From contig NZ_BAOG01000008.1 in the NCBI RefSeq assembly GCF_000400365.1, positions 45,123 through 109,122 on the forward strand: DNA of 64,000 bases, given 5' to 3'. The DNA comes from Vibrio jasicida CAIM 1864 = LMG 25398 (GTDB lineage Bacteria; Pseudomonadota; Gammaproteobacteria; Enterobacterales; Vibrionaceae). The translations under genes were made by a program, and so were the position numbers. The notes under the pieces are model-generated. The model saw only the letters and a program-made list of their open reading frames with translations. It ran no database searches and was not told the DNA's origin. Position 1 is the first letter of the stretch, and every line of letters starts with the position of its first letter. Shown piece by piece: positions 25,898-35,284 of this stretch.

Positions 25898-27184
25898 TTA
25901 GAGAACGGCTTTCTCTTTGTCTTTAAGTAGCTTATCCATTTCATTCCGATTCGCTACAAACGTTGCCATCTCTTTCTTCGGAACCGAACTTGCCATCGGG
26001 ATATTAGCGCGCATTGCGTTCACCGGACGACCATATTCAATCAATTCGTAATGAAGGTGCGGACCAGTCACACGACCCGTTTTACCGGATAGACCGATAC
26101 GCTGTCCACGTGAGACTTTCTGGCCTTTCTTAACCAGAATTTTGCTCAAGTGCAGATAGCGCGTTTTATATTTACTGCCATGCTCAATCACCACATAGTT
26201 ACCCGCATAAGGGTGTTTACGTGTCATGATCACCGTACCATCACCTGTCGCTTCTACAGGAGTACCAATAGGCACAGCCCAGTCGGTACCATTGTGAGGA
26301 GCAACGCGGCCGGTTACTGGGTGTAGGCGGTTCGGGTTAAAGCCAGAACTAATACGCCAGCTGCGGCTAACAGGGTATCGTTGGAAGGCACGCTGTAGGC
26401 TTTCACCTTTCGCATTGTAGAACTGTCCATCAGTATGAAGGTAAGCCGTCACTTCACGGCCACGGTTGTAGATCTTAATCGCTTCAATTTCGTTTTTACC
26501 CGTCGATACGCCATCAATACTTTGAGAGCGACGCACAACTTCAAAACGATCGCCAGCACGCAAATCTTTACCGAAGTTCACTTGCTCTTTTAGCAGGTTA
26601 ACCACTTGGCTGATTTCAGCTGAGCTTAAACCCAAACGATTTGCAGAAGAAGAGAAGCTACCTTGAATAACACCAACAAGAGGCTCTTGGTGCCATACAC
26701 CTGGAATGGAAATATCAGAGAAGTCGTAGCTACCATCGCTATTGCGTTGATAAACCACTTTGTCTGCAATAGAGAATTGCAGCTCCATTTTATCGAGTTC
26801 ACCCGTCGATTCATCACGCCAAAAACGCAGTGTGTTACCAGGTTTTAACGTATCAAGGGCAAGGAAGTTTAAATCCGTTTCCATCACTTTCATCAGCGAA
26901 CTGTAGCCGAGGCCTAATTGACTGAAGATGGTACTCAGGTTATCACCTGCTTGGATTTGATATTCAAAATTGGGTGGCGTGACAACAACAGCTGTCTTCG
27001 CATCAAGAATTTTTTCAACAACCTGCGACTCTGGCAGGTTTAAAGCGATGGTTTTGGTAAGGGAAGACTCTTTGAGAGAGTTGGAAACACCAATCGCAAC
27101 TAATACTGGCAAGGAGTACAACAGTAGCGCTTTACGACTTGTCAGATTCGGCAACCGTCTTGTTGTAATTTCATTTGTAGACAC
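25898..27184 (-). CDS. M23 family murein DD-endopeptidase with LysM-type domain (MepM/YebA-like)
   Basis: Periplasmic cell-wall hydrolase that cuts peptide cross-links. From the N-terminus: short cytoplasmic part, membrane anchor/signal (KALLLYSLPVLVAIGVSN), LysM/OapA-like domain (YQIQAGDNLSTIFSQLGL), a linker domain, and a C-terminal lysostaphin-fold peptidase with the Zn ligands in HNGTDWAVPIGTPV (HxxxD) and GPHLHYELIEYGRP (HxH). About 428 residues from a GTG at 27184, which follows AAGGAG; an ATG at 27217 is in frame but has no ribosome site. Single gene, convergent with the c-di-GMP protein. Confidence 0.9.
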   Translation of the reverse strand: MSTNEITTRRLPNLTSRKALLLYSLPVLVAIGVSNSLKESSLTKTIALNLPESQVVEKILDAKTAVVVTPPNFEYQIQAGDNLSTIFSQLGLGYSSLMKVMETDLNFLALDTLKPGNTLRFWRDESTGELDKMELQFSIADKVVYQRNSDGSYDFSDISIPGVWHQEPLVGVIQGSFSSSANRLGLSSAEISQVVNLLKEQVNFGKDLRAGDRFEVVRRSQSIDGVSTGKNEIEAIKIYNRGREVTAYLHTDGQFYNAKGESLQRAFQRYPVSRSWRISSGFNPNRLHPVTGRVAPHNGTDWAVPIGTPVEATGDGTVIMTRKHPYAGNYVVIEHGSKYKTRYLHLSKILVKKGQKVSRGQRIGLSGKTGRVTGPHLHYELIEYGRPVNAMRANIPMASSVPKKEMATFVANRNEMDKLLKDKEKAVL

Positions 27185-27307
27185 GGGAATTACTATCTCC
27201 TTTATAACAAGGCTCATAGCTTATGCATTCCCGCATAAGAAATCACTAGGTAATTACGAGATCTAGCGCAGAAAACACTTATTTTTTACAGAAGACAAAA
27301 AAAATCA

Positions 27308-27937
27308 TTACTGTTGCATATGTAGGTCATTACCTACACGCTTGAGTGTCTTCGATATCAATTGTTCTGGTTGTTCTGCCATCGCTTGATCTTCACCGTG
27401 TTCTAAGTAAGACAATGATATGTGTTTGTCGTCTTTCCATTCGAGTTTCGACATTTGAATTCGATCACCAACAAACACACTATTGATCAGTACAACACGA
27501 CTTGGTACGGGGTCGAACTTAAACAAGCCCAGGTAATAAAATGCCCCTGAACCTTGTGTCGTCACAATCACTGGTGCGGCAACCCATGTAGTCTTACCAA
27601 TCTCTCGCTTAGCAATAAAATCAGTCGGTACAAGCACAGACCCTTTCGTCGCACCAGCATCATAATCCCCTTTTAAGTAGCTATGCTCTTTGTCCCACTC
27701 TTGCAAGAAAGTGACCGCCCCTTGCTCTGGGACTTGGACAGTCCATGGGTTTCGTGACTGAATGCCCAATACCTCTTCAACGATTGGGTTGGATTGAGTC
27801 TGCACTTGGGGGAATTTCGCCATGATCTCATCATCTGAGAGACTGAAGCGATATATACCAGCGATGATCACAACAGCAAGCAAAACAATCGGGATAAGAA
27901 GAATGAGAGGAATGGGTAAGATTCTTTTACGAGCCAT
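27308..27937 (-). CDS. Hypothetical membrane-anchored protein
   Basis: Unrecognised 209-residue protein. One strong membrane segment at about 9-30 (PIPLILLIPIVLLAVVIIAG) after a basic start puts the remainder in the periplasm as a signal-anchor protein. The soluble part is rich in beta-prone stretches (AFYYLGLFKFDPVPSRVVLINSV begins such a block) and has no cysteines or enzymatic motif that I can see. It lies upstream of the M23 endopeptidase in the same direction with a 123-bp gap, so cotranscription is possible; a cell-envelope role is only a guess. Confidence 0.7.
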   Translation of the reverse strand: MARKRILPIPLILLIPIVLLAVVIIAGIYRFSLSDDEIMAKFPQVQTQSNPIVEEVLGIQSRNPWTVQVPEQGAVTFLQEWDKEHSYLKGDYDAGATKGSVLVPTDFIAKREIGKTTWVAAPVIVTTQGSGAFYYLGLFKFDPVPSRVVLINSVFVGDRIQMSKLEWKDDKHISLSYLEHGEDQAMAEQPEQLISKTLKRVGNDLHMQQ

Positions 27938-28086
27938 GAAGACTTCCTTGTGTTTTTGTTCTCTTAATTATGCTCGAAGTATATACCAATTCACCCATGA
28001 AGACCTCAACGCCTACTCGTTCGATTTGACTCAAGTGTTTCAAAATTAAACTAAACTGTTTGATGAGCAACCAATTGGGGACAACG

Positions 28087-28488
28087 ATGACAAAAATCAC
28101 CCACTCTTGTGAATGCGCCTGTGGTCTAGTTCAACTGCGCTGCACCGCAGAACCTATTCGTACTTCCGTCTGTCATTGCTTTGAGTGCCAAAAACGCACG
28201 GGAAGTGTATTCGGCGTTCAAGCCCGCTTCAACAGAGACCAAGTCATCCTCGATGGTGATGTCACTAGCTATACTCGTGTTGCTGACTCAGGTCATCAAG
28301 TTCAATACGAATTCTGTCCAGCATGCGGCACGACAATGCGTTTGAAGCTATCAGATGCTCCCGAGTACGCCGTGATTCCTATGGGGTTATTTAACGATAA
28401 GGAGTTTCCAGAGCCTACTGTCTCTATTTATGAGCAACGAAAGCACGGCTGGGTGAGCTTTGATTGCACTATGGAACACATTAGCTAA
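28087..28488 (+). CDS. GFA (glutathione-dependent formaldehyde-activating/CENP-V) family protein
   Basis: Small zinc protein of the GFA fold, 133 residues. The metal ligands are clear: CECACGLVQLRC near the start, CHCFECQKRTGS in the middle and FCPACGTTM in the second half. Members act on S-(hydroxymethyl)glutathione-like adducts or have unknown substrates. The ATG at 28087 follows GGGGA; earlier in-frame TTG and ATG codons (28060, 28063) have no ribosome site. Stands alone, divergent from the hypothetical anchor protein. Confidence 0.9.
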   Translation: MTKITHSCECACGLVQLRCTAEPIRTSVCHCFECQKRTGSVFGVQARFNRDQVILDGDVTSYTRVADSGHQVQYEFCPACGTTMRLKLSDAPEYAVIPMGLFNDKEFPEPTVSIYEQRKHGWVSFDCTMEHIS

Positions 28489-28652
28489 GCATCTCTTTCA
28501 ACAAACATGGCACTAAACAATCTAAATTCAAGAAAAGCATTCAACAAAAGTTGAGATTTTATTGAGAATGATCAACCGAGTTTTCGCAGAAGTACTTTCG
28601 TTCCGCGCTATGAGCGCTATAATCTGCCCATAACATTTGGTGAGGTTTTATT

Positions 28653-29324
28653 GTGATTTCCAGACTTCCTCGTTGGGTGGAATATGGCGCGTTTTTGCTT
28701 GCTCTTCTCGCAGGCTGCGTCAATGCCGTGGGTCTCCTAGGCTTTCAACATCAAGCGATAACACATCTTTCCGGAACCGTAACTCAGCTAGGGAACAGCT
28801 TATTAACCGATGCGGACAGCACTATTCACCTGCTCTTCATCGTATTTAGCTTTTTGATTGGTTCAGCGTTTAGTGGGTTCTTTATCGAAAGCAGTGCACT
28901 TAAACTCGGTCGTCGCTACGGCGTTGCACTCTGTATTGAAGGCAGCCTGTTACTTCTCAGCTTAGGCTTCCTAGTTCAAGGCAATGTTTATGGTCAGTAT
29001 CTTGCTTCTGCTGCGTGCGGCTTGCAGAACGCTATGATCACCACCTTCAGTGGAGCAGTGGTTCGAACAACACACATGACCGGAATTATTACCGATCTCG
29101 GCATTATGATTGGTGAAAGCTTGCGTGGTCGCCAATTTGACCGTCGTAAAGCCAAGCTGTTTATCTTTATCTTCTTCGGCTTTTTGTTAGGTGGCACTGC
29201 CGGAGCAATGCTGTTTAATTCGTTTGAGCTTTATGCATTAGCGTTCCCAGCGATTTTAGCTTTCATCATTGCTATCGCTTACTGGAGTTATCTTTTCCTT
29301 ATTAGTCGTAAACAAACTGCTTAA
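28653..29324 (+). CDS. DUF1275 (YoaK-type) membrane protein
   Basis: Inner-membrane protein of 223 residues with about six helices. The conserved LAGCVNAVGLLGFQHQAITHLSGTVTQLG start and the SAACGLQNAMITTFSGAVVRTTHMTGIITDLG block are the signatures of the DUF1275 family, whose molecular role is unknown (transport-like). The start is GTG at 28653 behind GTGAGG. It is followed by a weak hairpin at 29336-29360. Confidence 0.88.
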   Translation: MISRLPRWVEYGAFLLALLAGCVNAVGLLGFQHQAITHLSGTVTQLGNSLLTDADSTIHLLFIVFSFLIGSAFSGFFIESSALKLGRRYGVALCIEGSLLLLSLGFLVQGNVYGQYLASAACGLQNAMITTFSGAVVRTTHMTGIITDLGIMIGESLRGRQFDRRKAKLFIFIFFGFLLGGTAGAMLFNSFELYALAFPAILAFIIAIAYWSYLFLISRKQTA

Positions 29325-29795
29325 TGCGATTGTGGCGGTTTAAGCATTTGCCTTAAACCGTCTCCTCTTATTCTTTTCTTCATATTTATCTTTTACTTGA
29401 AAGACGCCACTGGCTGATCGTAACCAGTGTTTTATCCTTCAAATCCATAAATTGAGTAGTACTACTAACAGAAAACATCGTGATCGCCTTGAGATCCTAA
29501 TCACATTTGCTAGGCTTTTTATTGCTCGAGTCACACTGTGCTTCATCATAGTCTGTTAACAGCGGCTCACGTGCTACAATTTTCTAACACAGGCAACAAA
29601 TTCATATACAAGATTCTAGTTAAGTACAGTTTGACCATAAAAACGGCTGAATAACTAGATGTATTTAATGAATAGTATTGCAATGGATGCAGTTTGCGGG
29701 TAACCTCCGCACACTGTGATTAAATACGGATGTTTAGTGAATATTTATGTCATGGAATATGGCGAGTATTGACTAGTAGTAACACGAGACAAAAC
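29325..29795. other. Intergenic region and leader of the YjiH-family gene
   Basis: A 470-bp non-coding stretch. It contains the 9-bp stem CGGTTTAAG/CTTAAACCG (29336-29360) followed by a pyrimidine tract, a possible weak terminator of the DUF1275 gene, and a second hairpin at 29690-29716 in the probable leader of the next gene. I could not match it to a known riboswitch. Confidence 0.5.
29690..29716 (+). promoter_or_regulatory. Leader hairpin upstream of YjiH-family gene
   Basis: CAGTTTGCGG pairs with CCGCACACTG (one T/C mismatch) around a GTAACCT loop, 80 bp before the likely start codon. No T run follows. It could be part of a larger 5' regulatory structure. Confidence 0.35.
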
Positions 29796-31160
29796 ATGCA
29801 TAACAACACCAATGCTGCTGAAGCACCTAAGGGCAACTTTTGGATGTTCTTCATCCCATCCCTAATCGGTCTTCTACTTTTCATGGCACCAATTTCTTAC
29901 GATGGTGGCCTGACAATTCCTGTCGCGGTAATGGCAAAAGTCATTCCTGCAGTTCTTGGCGATACCTTAATTGCTATCGTAACGGCAATTGTCGCTTTCA
30001 TGGCTCTAGCTTCTGTTCTTTGCAAAATTTTTAAGCCAGCAGCAATCCTACGTAATGGTTTCTTAAACGGTCTATTTAACCCTTCCCCACTTTGGTTAAT
30101 CGTTCGACTATTTGGTGGTGCAGCGGTTCTGATGACGTTCTTCCAAGTGGGTCCTGAAGCGATCTGGGAAGAGAATACTGGCGGTTTAGTTCTGACTGGT
30201 CTTCTACCAACACTGTTTGCAGTATTCATTTTTGCAGGTCTACTGCTTCCTCTACTGCTCAACTTTGGTCTGCTTGAGCTATTCGGTGCGCTACTAAGTA
30301 AAGTGATGCGTCCGGTATTTAACCTTCCAGGTCGCAGTGCAATCGACTGTATGGCTTCTTGGTTAGGCGACGGCAGTGTGGGTATCCTACTGACAAGCAA
30401 ACAGTACGAAAACAACTTCTACACCCAGCGTGAAGCCGCAGTTGTAGGTACAACTTTCTCTGCAGTATCTATCACGTTCAGTTTGGTTGTTCTTGCTCAG
30501 GTTCAATTAGAACATCTATTCCTGCCTTTCTACGGCGCAATCTGTTTAGCAGGTGTTATCGCGGCTATCATCATTCCTCGCCTACCGCCATTGAGTCTAA
30601 AGAAAGACCGCTACATGGATGGCAGCGAGCCTAAGAAAGACGCAGACGCAGTACCTGCAGGTCACACAACTTTCTCTTGGGGTATGGACCTTGCGCTAAA
30701 ACGCGCTGGCCAAGTGACTTCTGTACAGTCGGTATTTAAAGAAGGCGTACATAACGCAATCGACATGGTCTTTGGCGTACTTCCTGTCGTTATGGGTCTA
30801 GGTACAATGGCATTGATTATTGCTGAATACACATCGGTATTCGAAATCCTAGGCCAGCCATTTATCCCTTACCTAGAACTACTGCACATTCCGGAAGCAG
30901 CGGCTGCGTCTCAAACGATTGTAGTGGGTTTTGCAGACATGTTTATTCCAGCGATCCTAGCGGCTTCAATTGATAATGAAATGACGCGCTTCGTGATTGC
31001 AGCGATGTCAGTAACTCAGCTTATCTACATGTCAGAAGTAGGTGCACTGCTTCTAGGCAGTAAGATTCCGGTAAACATCGTGGAGCTGTTCGTTATCTTC
31101 ATTCTACGTACGTTGATTACGCTTCCTGTTATTGCCGGTGTTGCTCATCTGATTTTCTAA
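29796..31160 (+). CDS. YjiH family membrane protein (nucleoside-recognition/Gate domains)
   Basis: Polytopic inner-membrane protein of about 454 residues. GNFWMFFIPSLIGLLLFMAP begins the first helix; the two Gate-type segments are visible around GRSAIDCMASWLGDGSVGIL and AASQTIVVGFADMFIPAILA, the pattern of the YjiH/SpmA-SpmB-like family. Family members are thought to transport a small solute, but the substrate is not known. The ATG at 29796 starts the conserved part; an ATG at 29730 is in frame but gives an atypical extension. A good terminator follows. Confidence 0.87.
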   Translation: MHNNTNAAEAPKGNFWMFFIPSLIGLLLFMAPISYDGGLTIPVAVMAKVIPAVLGDTLIAIVTAIVAFMALASVLCKIFKPAAILRNGFLNGLFNPSPLWLIVRLFGGAAVLMTFFQVGPEAIWEENTGGLVLTGLLPTLFAVFIFAGLLLPLLLNFGLLELFGALLSKVMRPVFNLPGRSAIDCMASWLGDGSVGILLTSKQYENNFYTQREAAVVGTTFSAVSITFSLVVLAQVQLEHLFLPFYGAICLAGVIAAIIIPRLPPLSLKKDRYMDGSEPKKDADAVPAGHTTFSWGMDLALKRAGQVTSVQSVFKEGVHNAIDMVFGVLPVVMGLGTMALIIAEYTSVFEILGQPFIPYLELLHIPEAAAASQTIVVGFADMFIPAILAASIDNEMTRFVIAAMSVTQLIYMSEVGALLLGSKIPVNIVELFVIFILRTLITLPVIAGVAHLIF

Positions 31161-31613
31161 AATCGCATTTTTTAACAAAGGCTCCGCATTGTCGGGGCCT
31201 TTTTTGTATTTGTCGTTCACCTTTGTTATTTCCGTTCCAACTTCGCTCCCCCTTCCTGACAAGAATCAATATAAAGATATCTAACTTTCAACACAAAGTT
31301 ATAAATATCACTTTAAATTCATTAATTTAAATGAGAAAAACAATCTCGTCAGACTTGTTTATATAAGGCTCAATGATACTATTCTTATGTTTTTAACAGT
31401 TTAATGACGAAGTCTTACAAAGAAGATCAATCTCACAACTTTTGAACACGATCTGGCAATTGTTAAGAAATTAAACAAATCGCCTTCAGGTTTCTGACAT
31501 ATCTGTCGATAACAAAATTACAAACACAATAATGTGTTCACTTCTGCCGAATGTACCCAATAAATAAGAGGTACAAGCAGAGTAAACCAGCCGGGAGACT
31601 CGAGAGGGAAAGT
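31161..31613. other. Intergenic region before the chemotaxis receptor gene
   Basis: After the terminator at 31178-31205 this stretch is AT-rich without a gene or a convincing hairpin. A GTCGATAA at 31505-31512 resembles the -10 of flagellar sigma-28 promoters, but the matching -35 is absent. Confidence 0.4.
31178..31205 (+). terminator. Rho-independent terminator after YjiH-family gene
   Basis: AAGGCTCCG/CGGGGCCTT stem (one T-G wobble), six-base loop and a T run. Confidence 0.88.
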
Positions 31614-33485
31614 ATGAAATTCAGACATAAAGTTGTCACCGCCTCCTCAATTTTATTGCTTGTGACTGTGGCATTGCTGTCGACACAACAAGTTATGACC
31701 ATTCGTTCGCAGATCGAAGAAAACATCGACACGAGCGTGAGTGAGATCCTATCTAGTGTGGGGAACACGGTAGAATCTGAAATAAGTGCAAAGAAAGAAC
31801 TCGCTCAATCCATGACCGAGATTCTAGAAATTAATCCAACTGATCACGACTACGTGAAAGAAGTGCTTGAAAAGCCAATGCCAAAATCAAGCTTCTTGGC
31901 AATCGGTTACGCGTACGACAATAACGGTTTCGTGATTGAGAACGATGACAACTGGGAAGCGACACCTGATTACGATCCTCGAGTTCGTCCTTGGTTTGTC
32001 TCAGCAAAAGCACAAGGTAAGCTTGTCGTCACCGATCCCTACGTGGATGTTTCTTCTAAGAAAGTGATCATCTCTATCGGTACCCCAGTTCGCGAAGCTG
32101 GCCAGTTTTTAGCAGCCATGTTCTATGATTTGGAGCTAACAACCCTTTCTGACTTAGTCAACCAAGTAAACCTATTCGATGCGGGTTACTTATTCCTTGT
32201 GACCGCTGACGGCACAACAATTGCCCACCCAGAAGCAAAGTACAACGGTGAAAAGCTATCTAGCTACCTCCCACAAGTCGAGCTAACGTCAGGTGCTCAA
32301 CATATCGAGATGAACGGCGACAAGTATATGCTCAGCCTAACTCACATTCCGAGTGAGAACTGGTATGTGGGCGCGGTTGTTGATGAAAGCATTGCTTACT
32401 CAGCAATCGATACTCTACGTAACAGCGCCATTATTTACTCTTTGATTGCCGTAATTGCATCAATTATCGCGCTTACTCTTCTTATCCGCACCTTAATGCG
32501 CCCTCTTGATGAGCTGAACAGTGCCATCCAAGCGGTTGCCTCAGGCAAAGGCGATTTGACTCAACGTTTGGACACCAATACTGACCAAGAATTCTCTGAG
32601 CTCGCAAAAGGCTTCAATACCTTTATGGAGAACTTGCAGCATCAAATCATCGAATCGAAAAGCATTTCTGATCAGATCTTAAGTGGTACGCAAATCACCG
32701 CAGAAGGAGCGAAAGATTCCGCCGTAGCGATTCAGACTCAGCTGCAAGAACTTGAGCAACTCGCAACAGCAATGCACGAGATGTCAGTGACGGCGACAGA
32801 AGTCGCTAACAATGCGCAGGGTGCAGCAAGTGCGGCTAAAGAAGCGGACGATGCGACCGTGCAAGGATCTTCCGTTGTAAATGAATCGACTGAAACGATC
32901 AACCTGCTTTCAGACAGCATCGACCAAGCGGTCGAAGAGGTGCAAGGTCTTGAGTCGGCGACAGCAAACATCGAGACGATTCTTAAAGTGATTAACGACA
33001 TCGCAGACCAAACTAACCTACTGGCACTAAACGCAGCGATTGAAGCTGCACGTGCGGGAGAGTCTGGTCGTGGCTTTGCCGTTGTTGCGGATGAAGTTCG
33101 AACACTGGCACAGCGCACGCAAGAATCTACTACAGAAATTCGCAGCATGATTGAACAGCTTCAATCGGGTGCATCTTCTGTTGCAAGCGCAATGCATCAA
33201 AGCAAATCTAGTGCCGTAGAGGCCGTCGAGAAAGCTGAATTTGCGAATGGCGCATTACAACGTATTCGTGATGCAATCCAACGCATCTCAGACATGAACC
33301 TGCAAATCGCCTCCGCTGCCGAAGAACAAAGCTTGGTTGCCGAAGAAATCAACAACAACACAGTCAACATAAAAGATTTATCGACTCAAGTTGCTGACTC
33401 AGCAAACCGCACTAATGAAGCCATGCAAGCACAGCATGACGACGTTCGTAAGCAAGATGAGATTTTAAACCGATTCACGGTATAG
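31614..33485 (+). CDS. Methyl-accepting chemotaxis protein with dCache sensor
   Basis: Transmembrane chemoreceptor of 623 residues. Helix 1 ([16 protein letters not shown]), a periplasmic double-Cache domain (about 35-275, with [20 protein letters not shown] and [19 protein letters not shown] typical of amino-acid-binding Cache receptors), helix 2 (about 280-300), HAMP ([17 protein letters not shown]) and a long coiled-coil signalling domain with the kinase-contact hairpin [20 protein letters not shown]. The ATG at 31614 has GAGGGAAAG upstream; the 21-codon extension upstream is not protein-like. Ligand unknown. Confidence 0.95.
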   Translation: MKFRHKVVTASSILLLVTVALLSTQQVMTIRSQIEENIDTSVSEILSSVGNTVESEISAKKELAQSMTEILEINPTDHDYVKEVLEKPMPKSSFLAIGYAYDNNGFVIENDDNWEATPDYDPRVRPWFVSAKAQGKLVVTDPYVDVSSKKVIISIGTPVREAGQFLAAMFYDLELTTLSDLVNQVNLFDAGYLFLVTADGTTIAHPEAKYNGEKLSSYLPQVELTSGAQHIEMNGDKYMLSLTHIPSENWYVGAVVDESIAYSAIDTLRNSAIIYSLIAVIASIIALTLLIRTLMRPLDELNSAIQAVASGKGDLTQRLDTNTDQEFSELAKGFNTFMENLQHQIIESKSISDQILSGTQITAEGAKDSAVAIQTQLQELEQLATAMHEMSVTATEVANNAQGAASAAKEADDATVQGSSVVNESTETINLLSDSIDQAVEEVQGLESATANIETILKVINDIADQTNLLALNAAIEAARAGESGRGFAVVADEVRTLAQRTQESTTEIRSMIEQLQSGASSVASAMHQSKSSAVEAVEKAEFANGALQRIRDAIQRISDMNLQIASAAEEQSLVAEEINNNTVNIKDLSTQVADSANRTNEAMQAQHDDVRKQDEILNRFTV

Positions 33486-33526
33486 CCTCTCCTCTTAACG
33501 AACCACAATCTTCACCAAGCAATAGC

Positions 33527-33559
33527 AAAACAGCGAGCCAAAGTGCTCGCTGTTTTTTT
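33527..33559. terminator. Terminator after chemotaxis receptor gene
   Basis: CAGCGAGC/GCTCGCTG stem with a six-base loop, seven T residues on the plus strand and AAAA on the left, so it may work in both directions between convergent genes. Confidence 0.9.
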
Positions 33560-33565
33560 GCTTGC

Positions 33566-33889
33566 TTACAAGACCACATGTATATAGCGATCTTTCGAGC
33601 GCTTGTAAAAAAAGTCATCCACTTTTAGGTAGGTAAAATTGCCAATCTGAATATAGGTGCTACGTGGTGGAATGTGTTTGTAATGGTAGTAGTGATGCTT
33701 CGGTCGCTTGTGCTTCACCACCACAACCTTTTTGTGTTTATGCTTATGTTTGTGCTTATGATGATGGTGGTGATGCCCGTGATGATGTCCGTGTTTGTGG
33801 TGATGTTTAGGGTGTGCGATTGCTTCAGCACTGAACATCCCCAAAGAAAGCATCATTCCAACGACTGTGAAAGAAAATCGCTTCGACAC
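33566..33889 (-). CDS. Histidine-rich secreted protein, 107 residues
   Basis: Signal peptide (VVGMMLSLGMFSAEAIA) followed by an extreme His/Lys tract at about 26-54 (HPKHHHKHGHHHGHHHHHH, then repeated HK), then VVVVKHKRPKHHYYHYKHIPP and a C-terminal domain of about 30 residues (YIQIGNFTYLKVDDFFYKR). The tract would bind Zn, Ni, Cu or haem at the cell surface or in the periplasm. The short C-terminal beta-type motif recalls the YYxxGxxYY modules of the secreted Tyr/Pro-rich protein at 36878. No metal transporter adjoins it, so the function remains open. Confidence 0.78.
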   Translation of the reverse strand: MSKRFSFTVVGMMLSLGMFSAEAIAHPKHHHKHGHHHGHHHHHHKHKHKHKHKKVVVVKHKRPKHHYYHYKHIPPRSTYIQIGNFTYLKVDDFFYKRSKDRYIHVVL

Positions 33890-34058
33890 TCGGTTCCCCT
33901 TTACTTTATAACTTGTTAGTCATCATAAAGAGCGTGGTTGCAAGCCATGTCAGCCTGTGGCGAGACAGTTTCACCTCAAGGTCAAATATCATCACGATTT
34001 ATCAGGCAACGGTCAGGCCATACACGCAGCTGATGCAGCACTAACAATTCCGCACAAA

Positions 34059-34092
34059 AAAGCCGCTTGCCCAGTGATGGACAAGCGGCTTT
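34059..34092 (-). terminator. Terminator after TyrP-like permease gene
   Basis: Perfect 11-bp stem AAAGCCGCTTG/CAAGCGGCTTT; leftward transcription continues into a T run. Confidence 0.88.
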
Positions 34093-34126
34093 CTAAATTC
34101 AATTGCTGTTTGTTCGTAGAGTCGAT

Positions 34127-35284
34127 TTATACCGCTTGAGCGAACAGCAAGAAACAACCGAATAGGAAGATCATGCTCATACCCATCGCACCGCCACCAG
34201 CTTCGTACACACTGTTGTCTTCTACAGGTACACGACGCACTTTCATGGTCATCGATAGCGGAACAAACACCGCTAGGAATACAAGGATGATGCCTGCGTA
34301 GCTGAGGATCGCTAAGAAGTGCTCTGGAGCAAATACCGCGCCAAGCAACGGCAGAATAAACGTAGTCACGAATACCACTGGCTTACTTGCTTTTAGAAGG
34401 TCTGCATTTTGGTCGTAAAGCGCCATTGCCACACCCAAGAAAGACGTCAGCAGTGCCAAACCAGTAAACATAGAAAGAATGAACTCAAGACCTGTGTACT
34501 GCTGACCAAGAACAGAGATCAACTCAGACACGTTTGAGAACTGGATAAGTTCGTGTGGTGGCAAGTTACCCACGACTGCAAACAACCACAGTAGGTAACA
34601 CACAAGAGGGATCGTCGAGCCCACAATGATCATGTTGCGCAGTTGGTTTTTACTCGCTTCTTTGTTGTAAGTCACCAAAGAAGGAATCACGACCATGAAG
34701 CCAAAGCTTGTGAAAAGAACTGAGCTTTGCTTGATCAGTGCCATTTTGTCGGCGTTCACTACTTCACTTAGACCTTCAAACGATACGTTTGGAGCAAGGG
34801 AGAAAAGCGTCAGAATCAGAGCGACAATCATACCGATAAACAAGCCACGGTTGAGTTTATCAACGACACCTGTACCTGCTGATACAATAAGACCGACAAG
34901 AACAGTAAAGCCAACTTGGCTCGAAATAGTAGAAACAGGAATGCCCATTGATGCAGTGACTTTCTGTACAAGATCGCCAGCACCAATGATGTAAGCCATT
35001 AACAAACACACAAGTAAGGCGTAAAGAAGACCATTCGTTACAAACTGACCGCCTTTACCAAGGGTTTCACGAGCAATCGCGTTCATGCTAACGCCACCAC
35101 CTACTTTACAGCTTGCTTCCAACAGAAGAAGTGCAGCGTAAGTTGTACCCGCCCAGATGAACAGCATAAGAAGAGTGCCCCAAAGGAGGCCGAATTGAGC
35201 AAGCACCATTGGTATAGCAAGCATACCAGCGCCAAGAGCAGTACCTGCAACGATCAGGGAGCTGCCGACAAGTTTTAGGTTCAC
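34127..35284 (-). CDS. Aromatic amino acid permease, TyrP/HAAAP family
   Basis: Inner-membrane proton-coupled importer of 385 residues with eleven hydrophobic segments. GSSLIVAGTALGAGMLAIPMV is the HAAAP family start, and FTSFGFMVVIPSLVTYNKEA is the second diagnostic block. TyrP-type members carry tyrosine; tryptophan or phenylalanine cannot be excluded. The start codon follows GAGGTATTAACC. A hairpin (ATCGCG...CGCGAT, 35325-35350) lies 41 bp upstream, and a long inverted-repeat-rich region separates it from the next gene. Confidence 0.88.
   Translation of the reverse strand: MNLKLVGSSLIVAGTALGAGMLAIPMVLAQFGLLWGTLLMLFIWAGTTYAALLLLEASCKVGGGVSMNAIARETLGKGGQFVTNGLLYALLVCLLMAYIIGAGDLVQKVTASMGIPVSTISSQVGFTVLVGLIVSAGTGVVDKLNRGLFIGMIVALILTLFSLAPNVSFEGLSEVVNADKMALIKQSSVLFTSFGFMVVIPSLVTYNKEASKNQLRNMIIVGSTIPLVCYLLWLFAVVGNLPPHELIQFSNVSELISVLGQQYTGLEFILSMFTGLALLTSFLGVAMALYDQNADLLKASKPVVFVTTFILPLLGAVFAPEHFLAILSYAGIILVFLAVFVPLSMTMKVRRVPVEDNSVYEAGGGAMGMSMIFLFGCFLLFAQAV

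Noticed and set aside
28553..28580. TTGAGAATGATC near 28560 considered as a Fur box for the DUF1275 gene
   Set aside because: Only about 10 of 16 positions match and the second half-site is missing.
29487..29520. Terminator-like sequence around GCTAGGCTTTTTATT
   Set aside because: The possible stems (GCCT/AGGC or CCTA/TAGG) are only four base pairs with large loops.
31486..31512. Sigma-28 (flagellar) promoter before the chemotaxis receptor
   Set aside because: A GTCGATAA -10-like sequence exists, but there is no TAAA at the required distance.
33674..33919. Rightward Met/Val-rich frame of 81 codons
   Set aside because: It is the antisense of the CAC/CAT-rich histidine tract of the real gene at 33566-33889.
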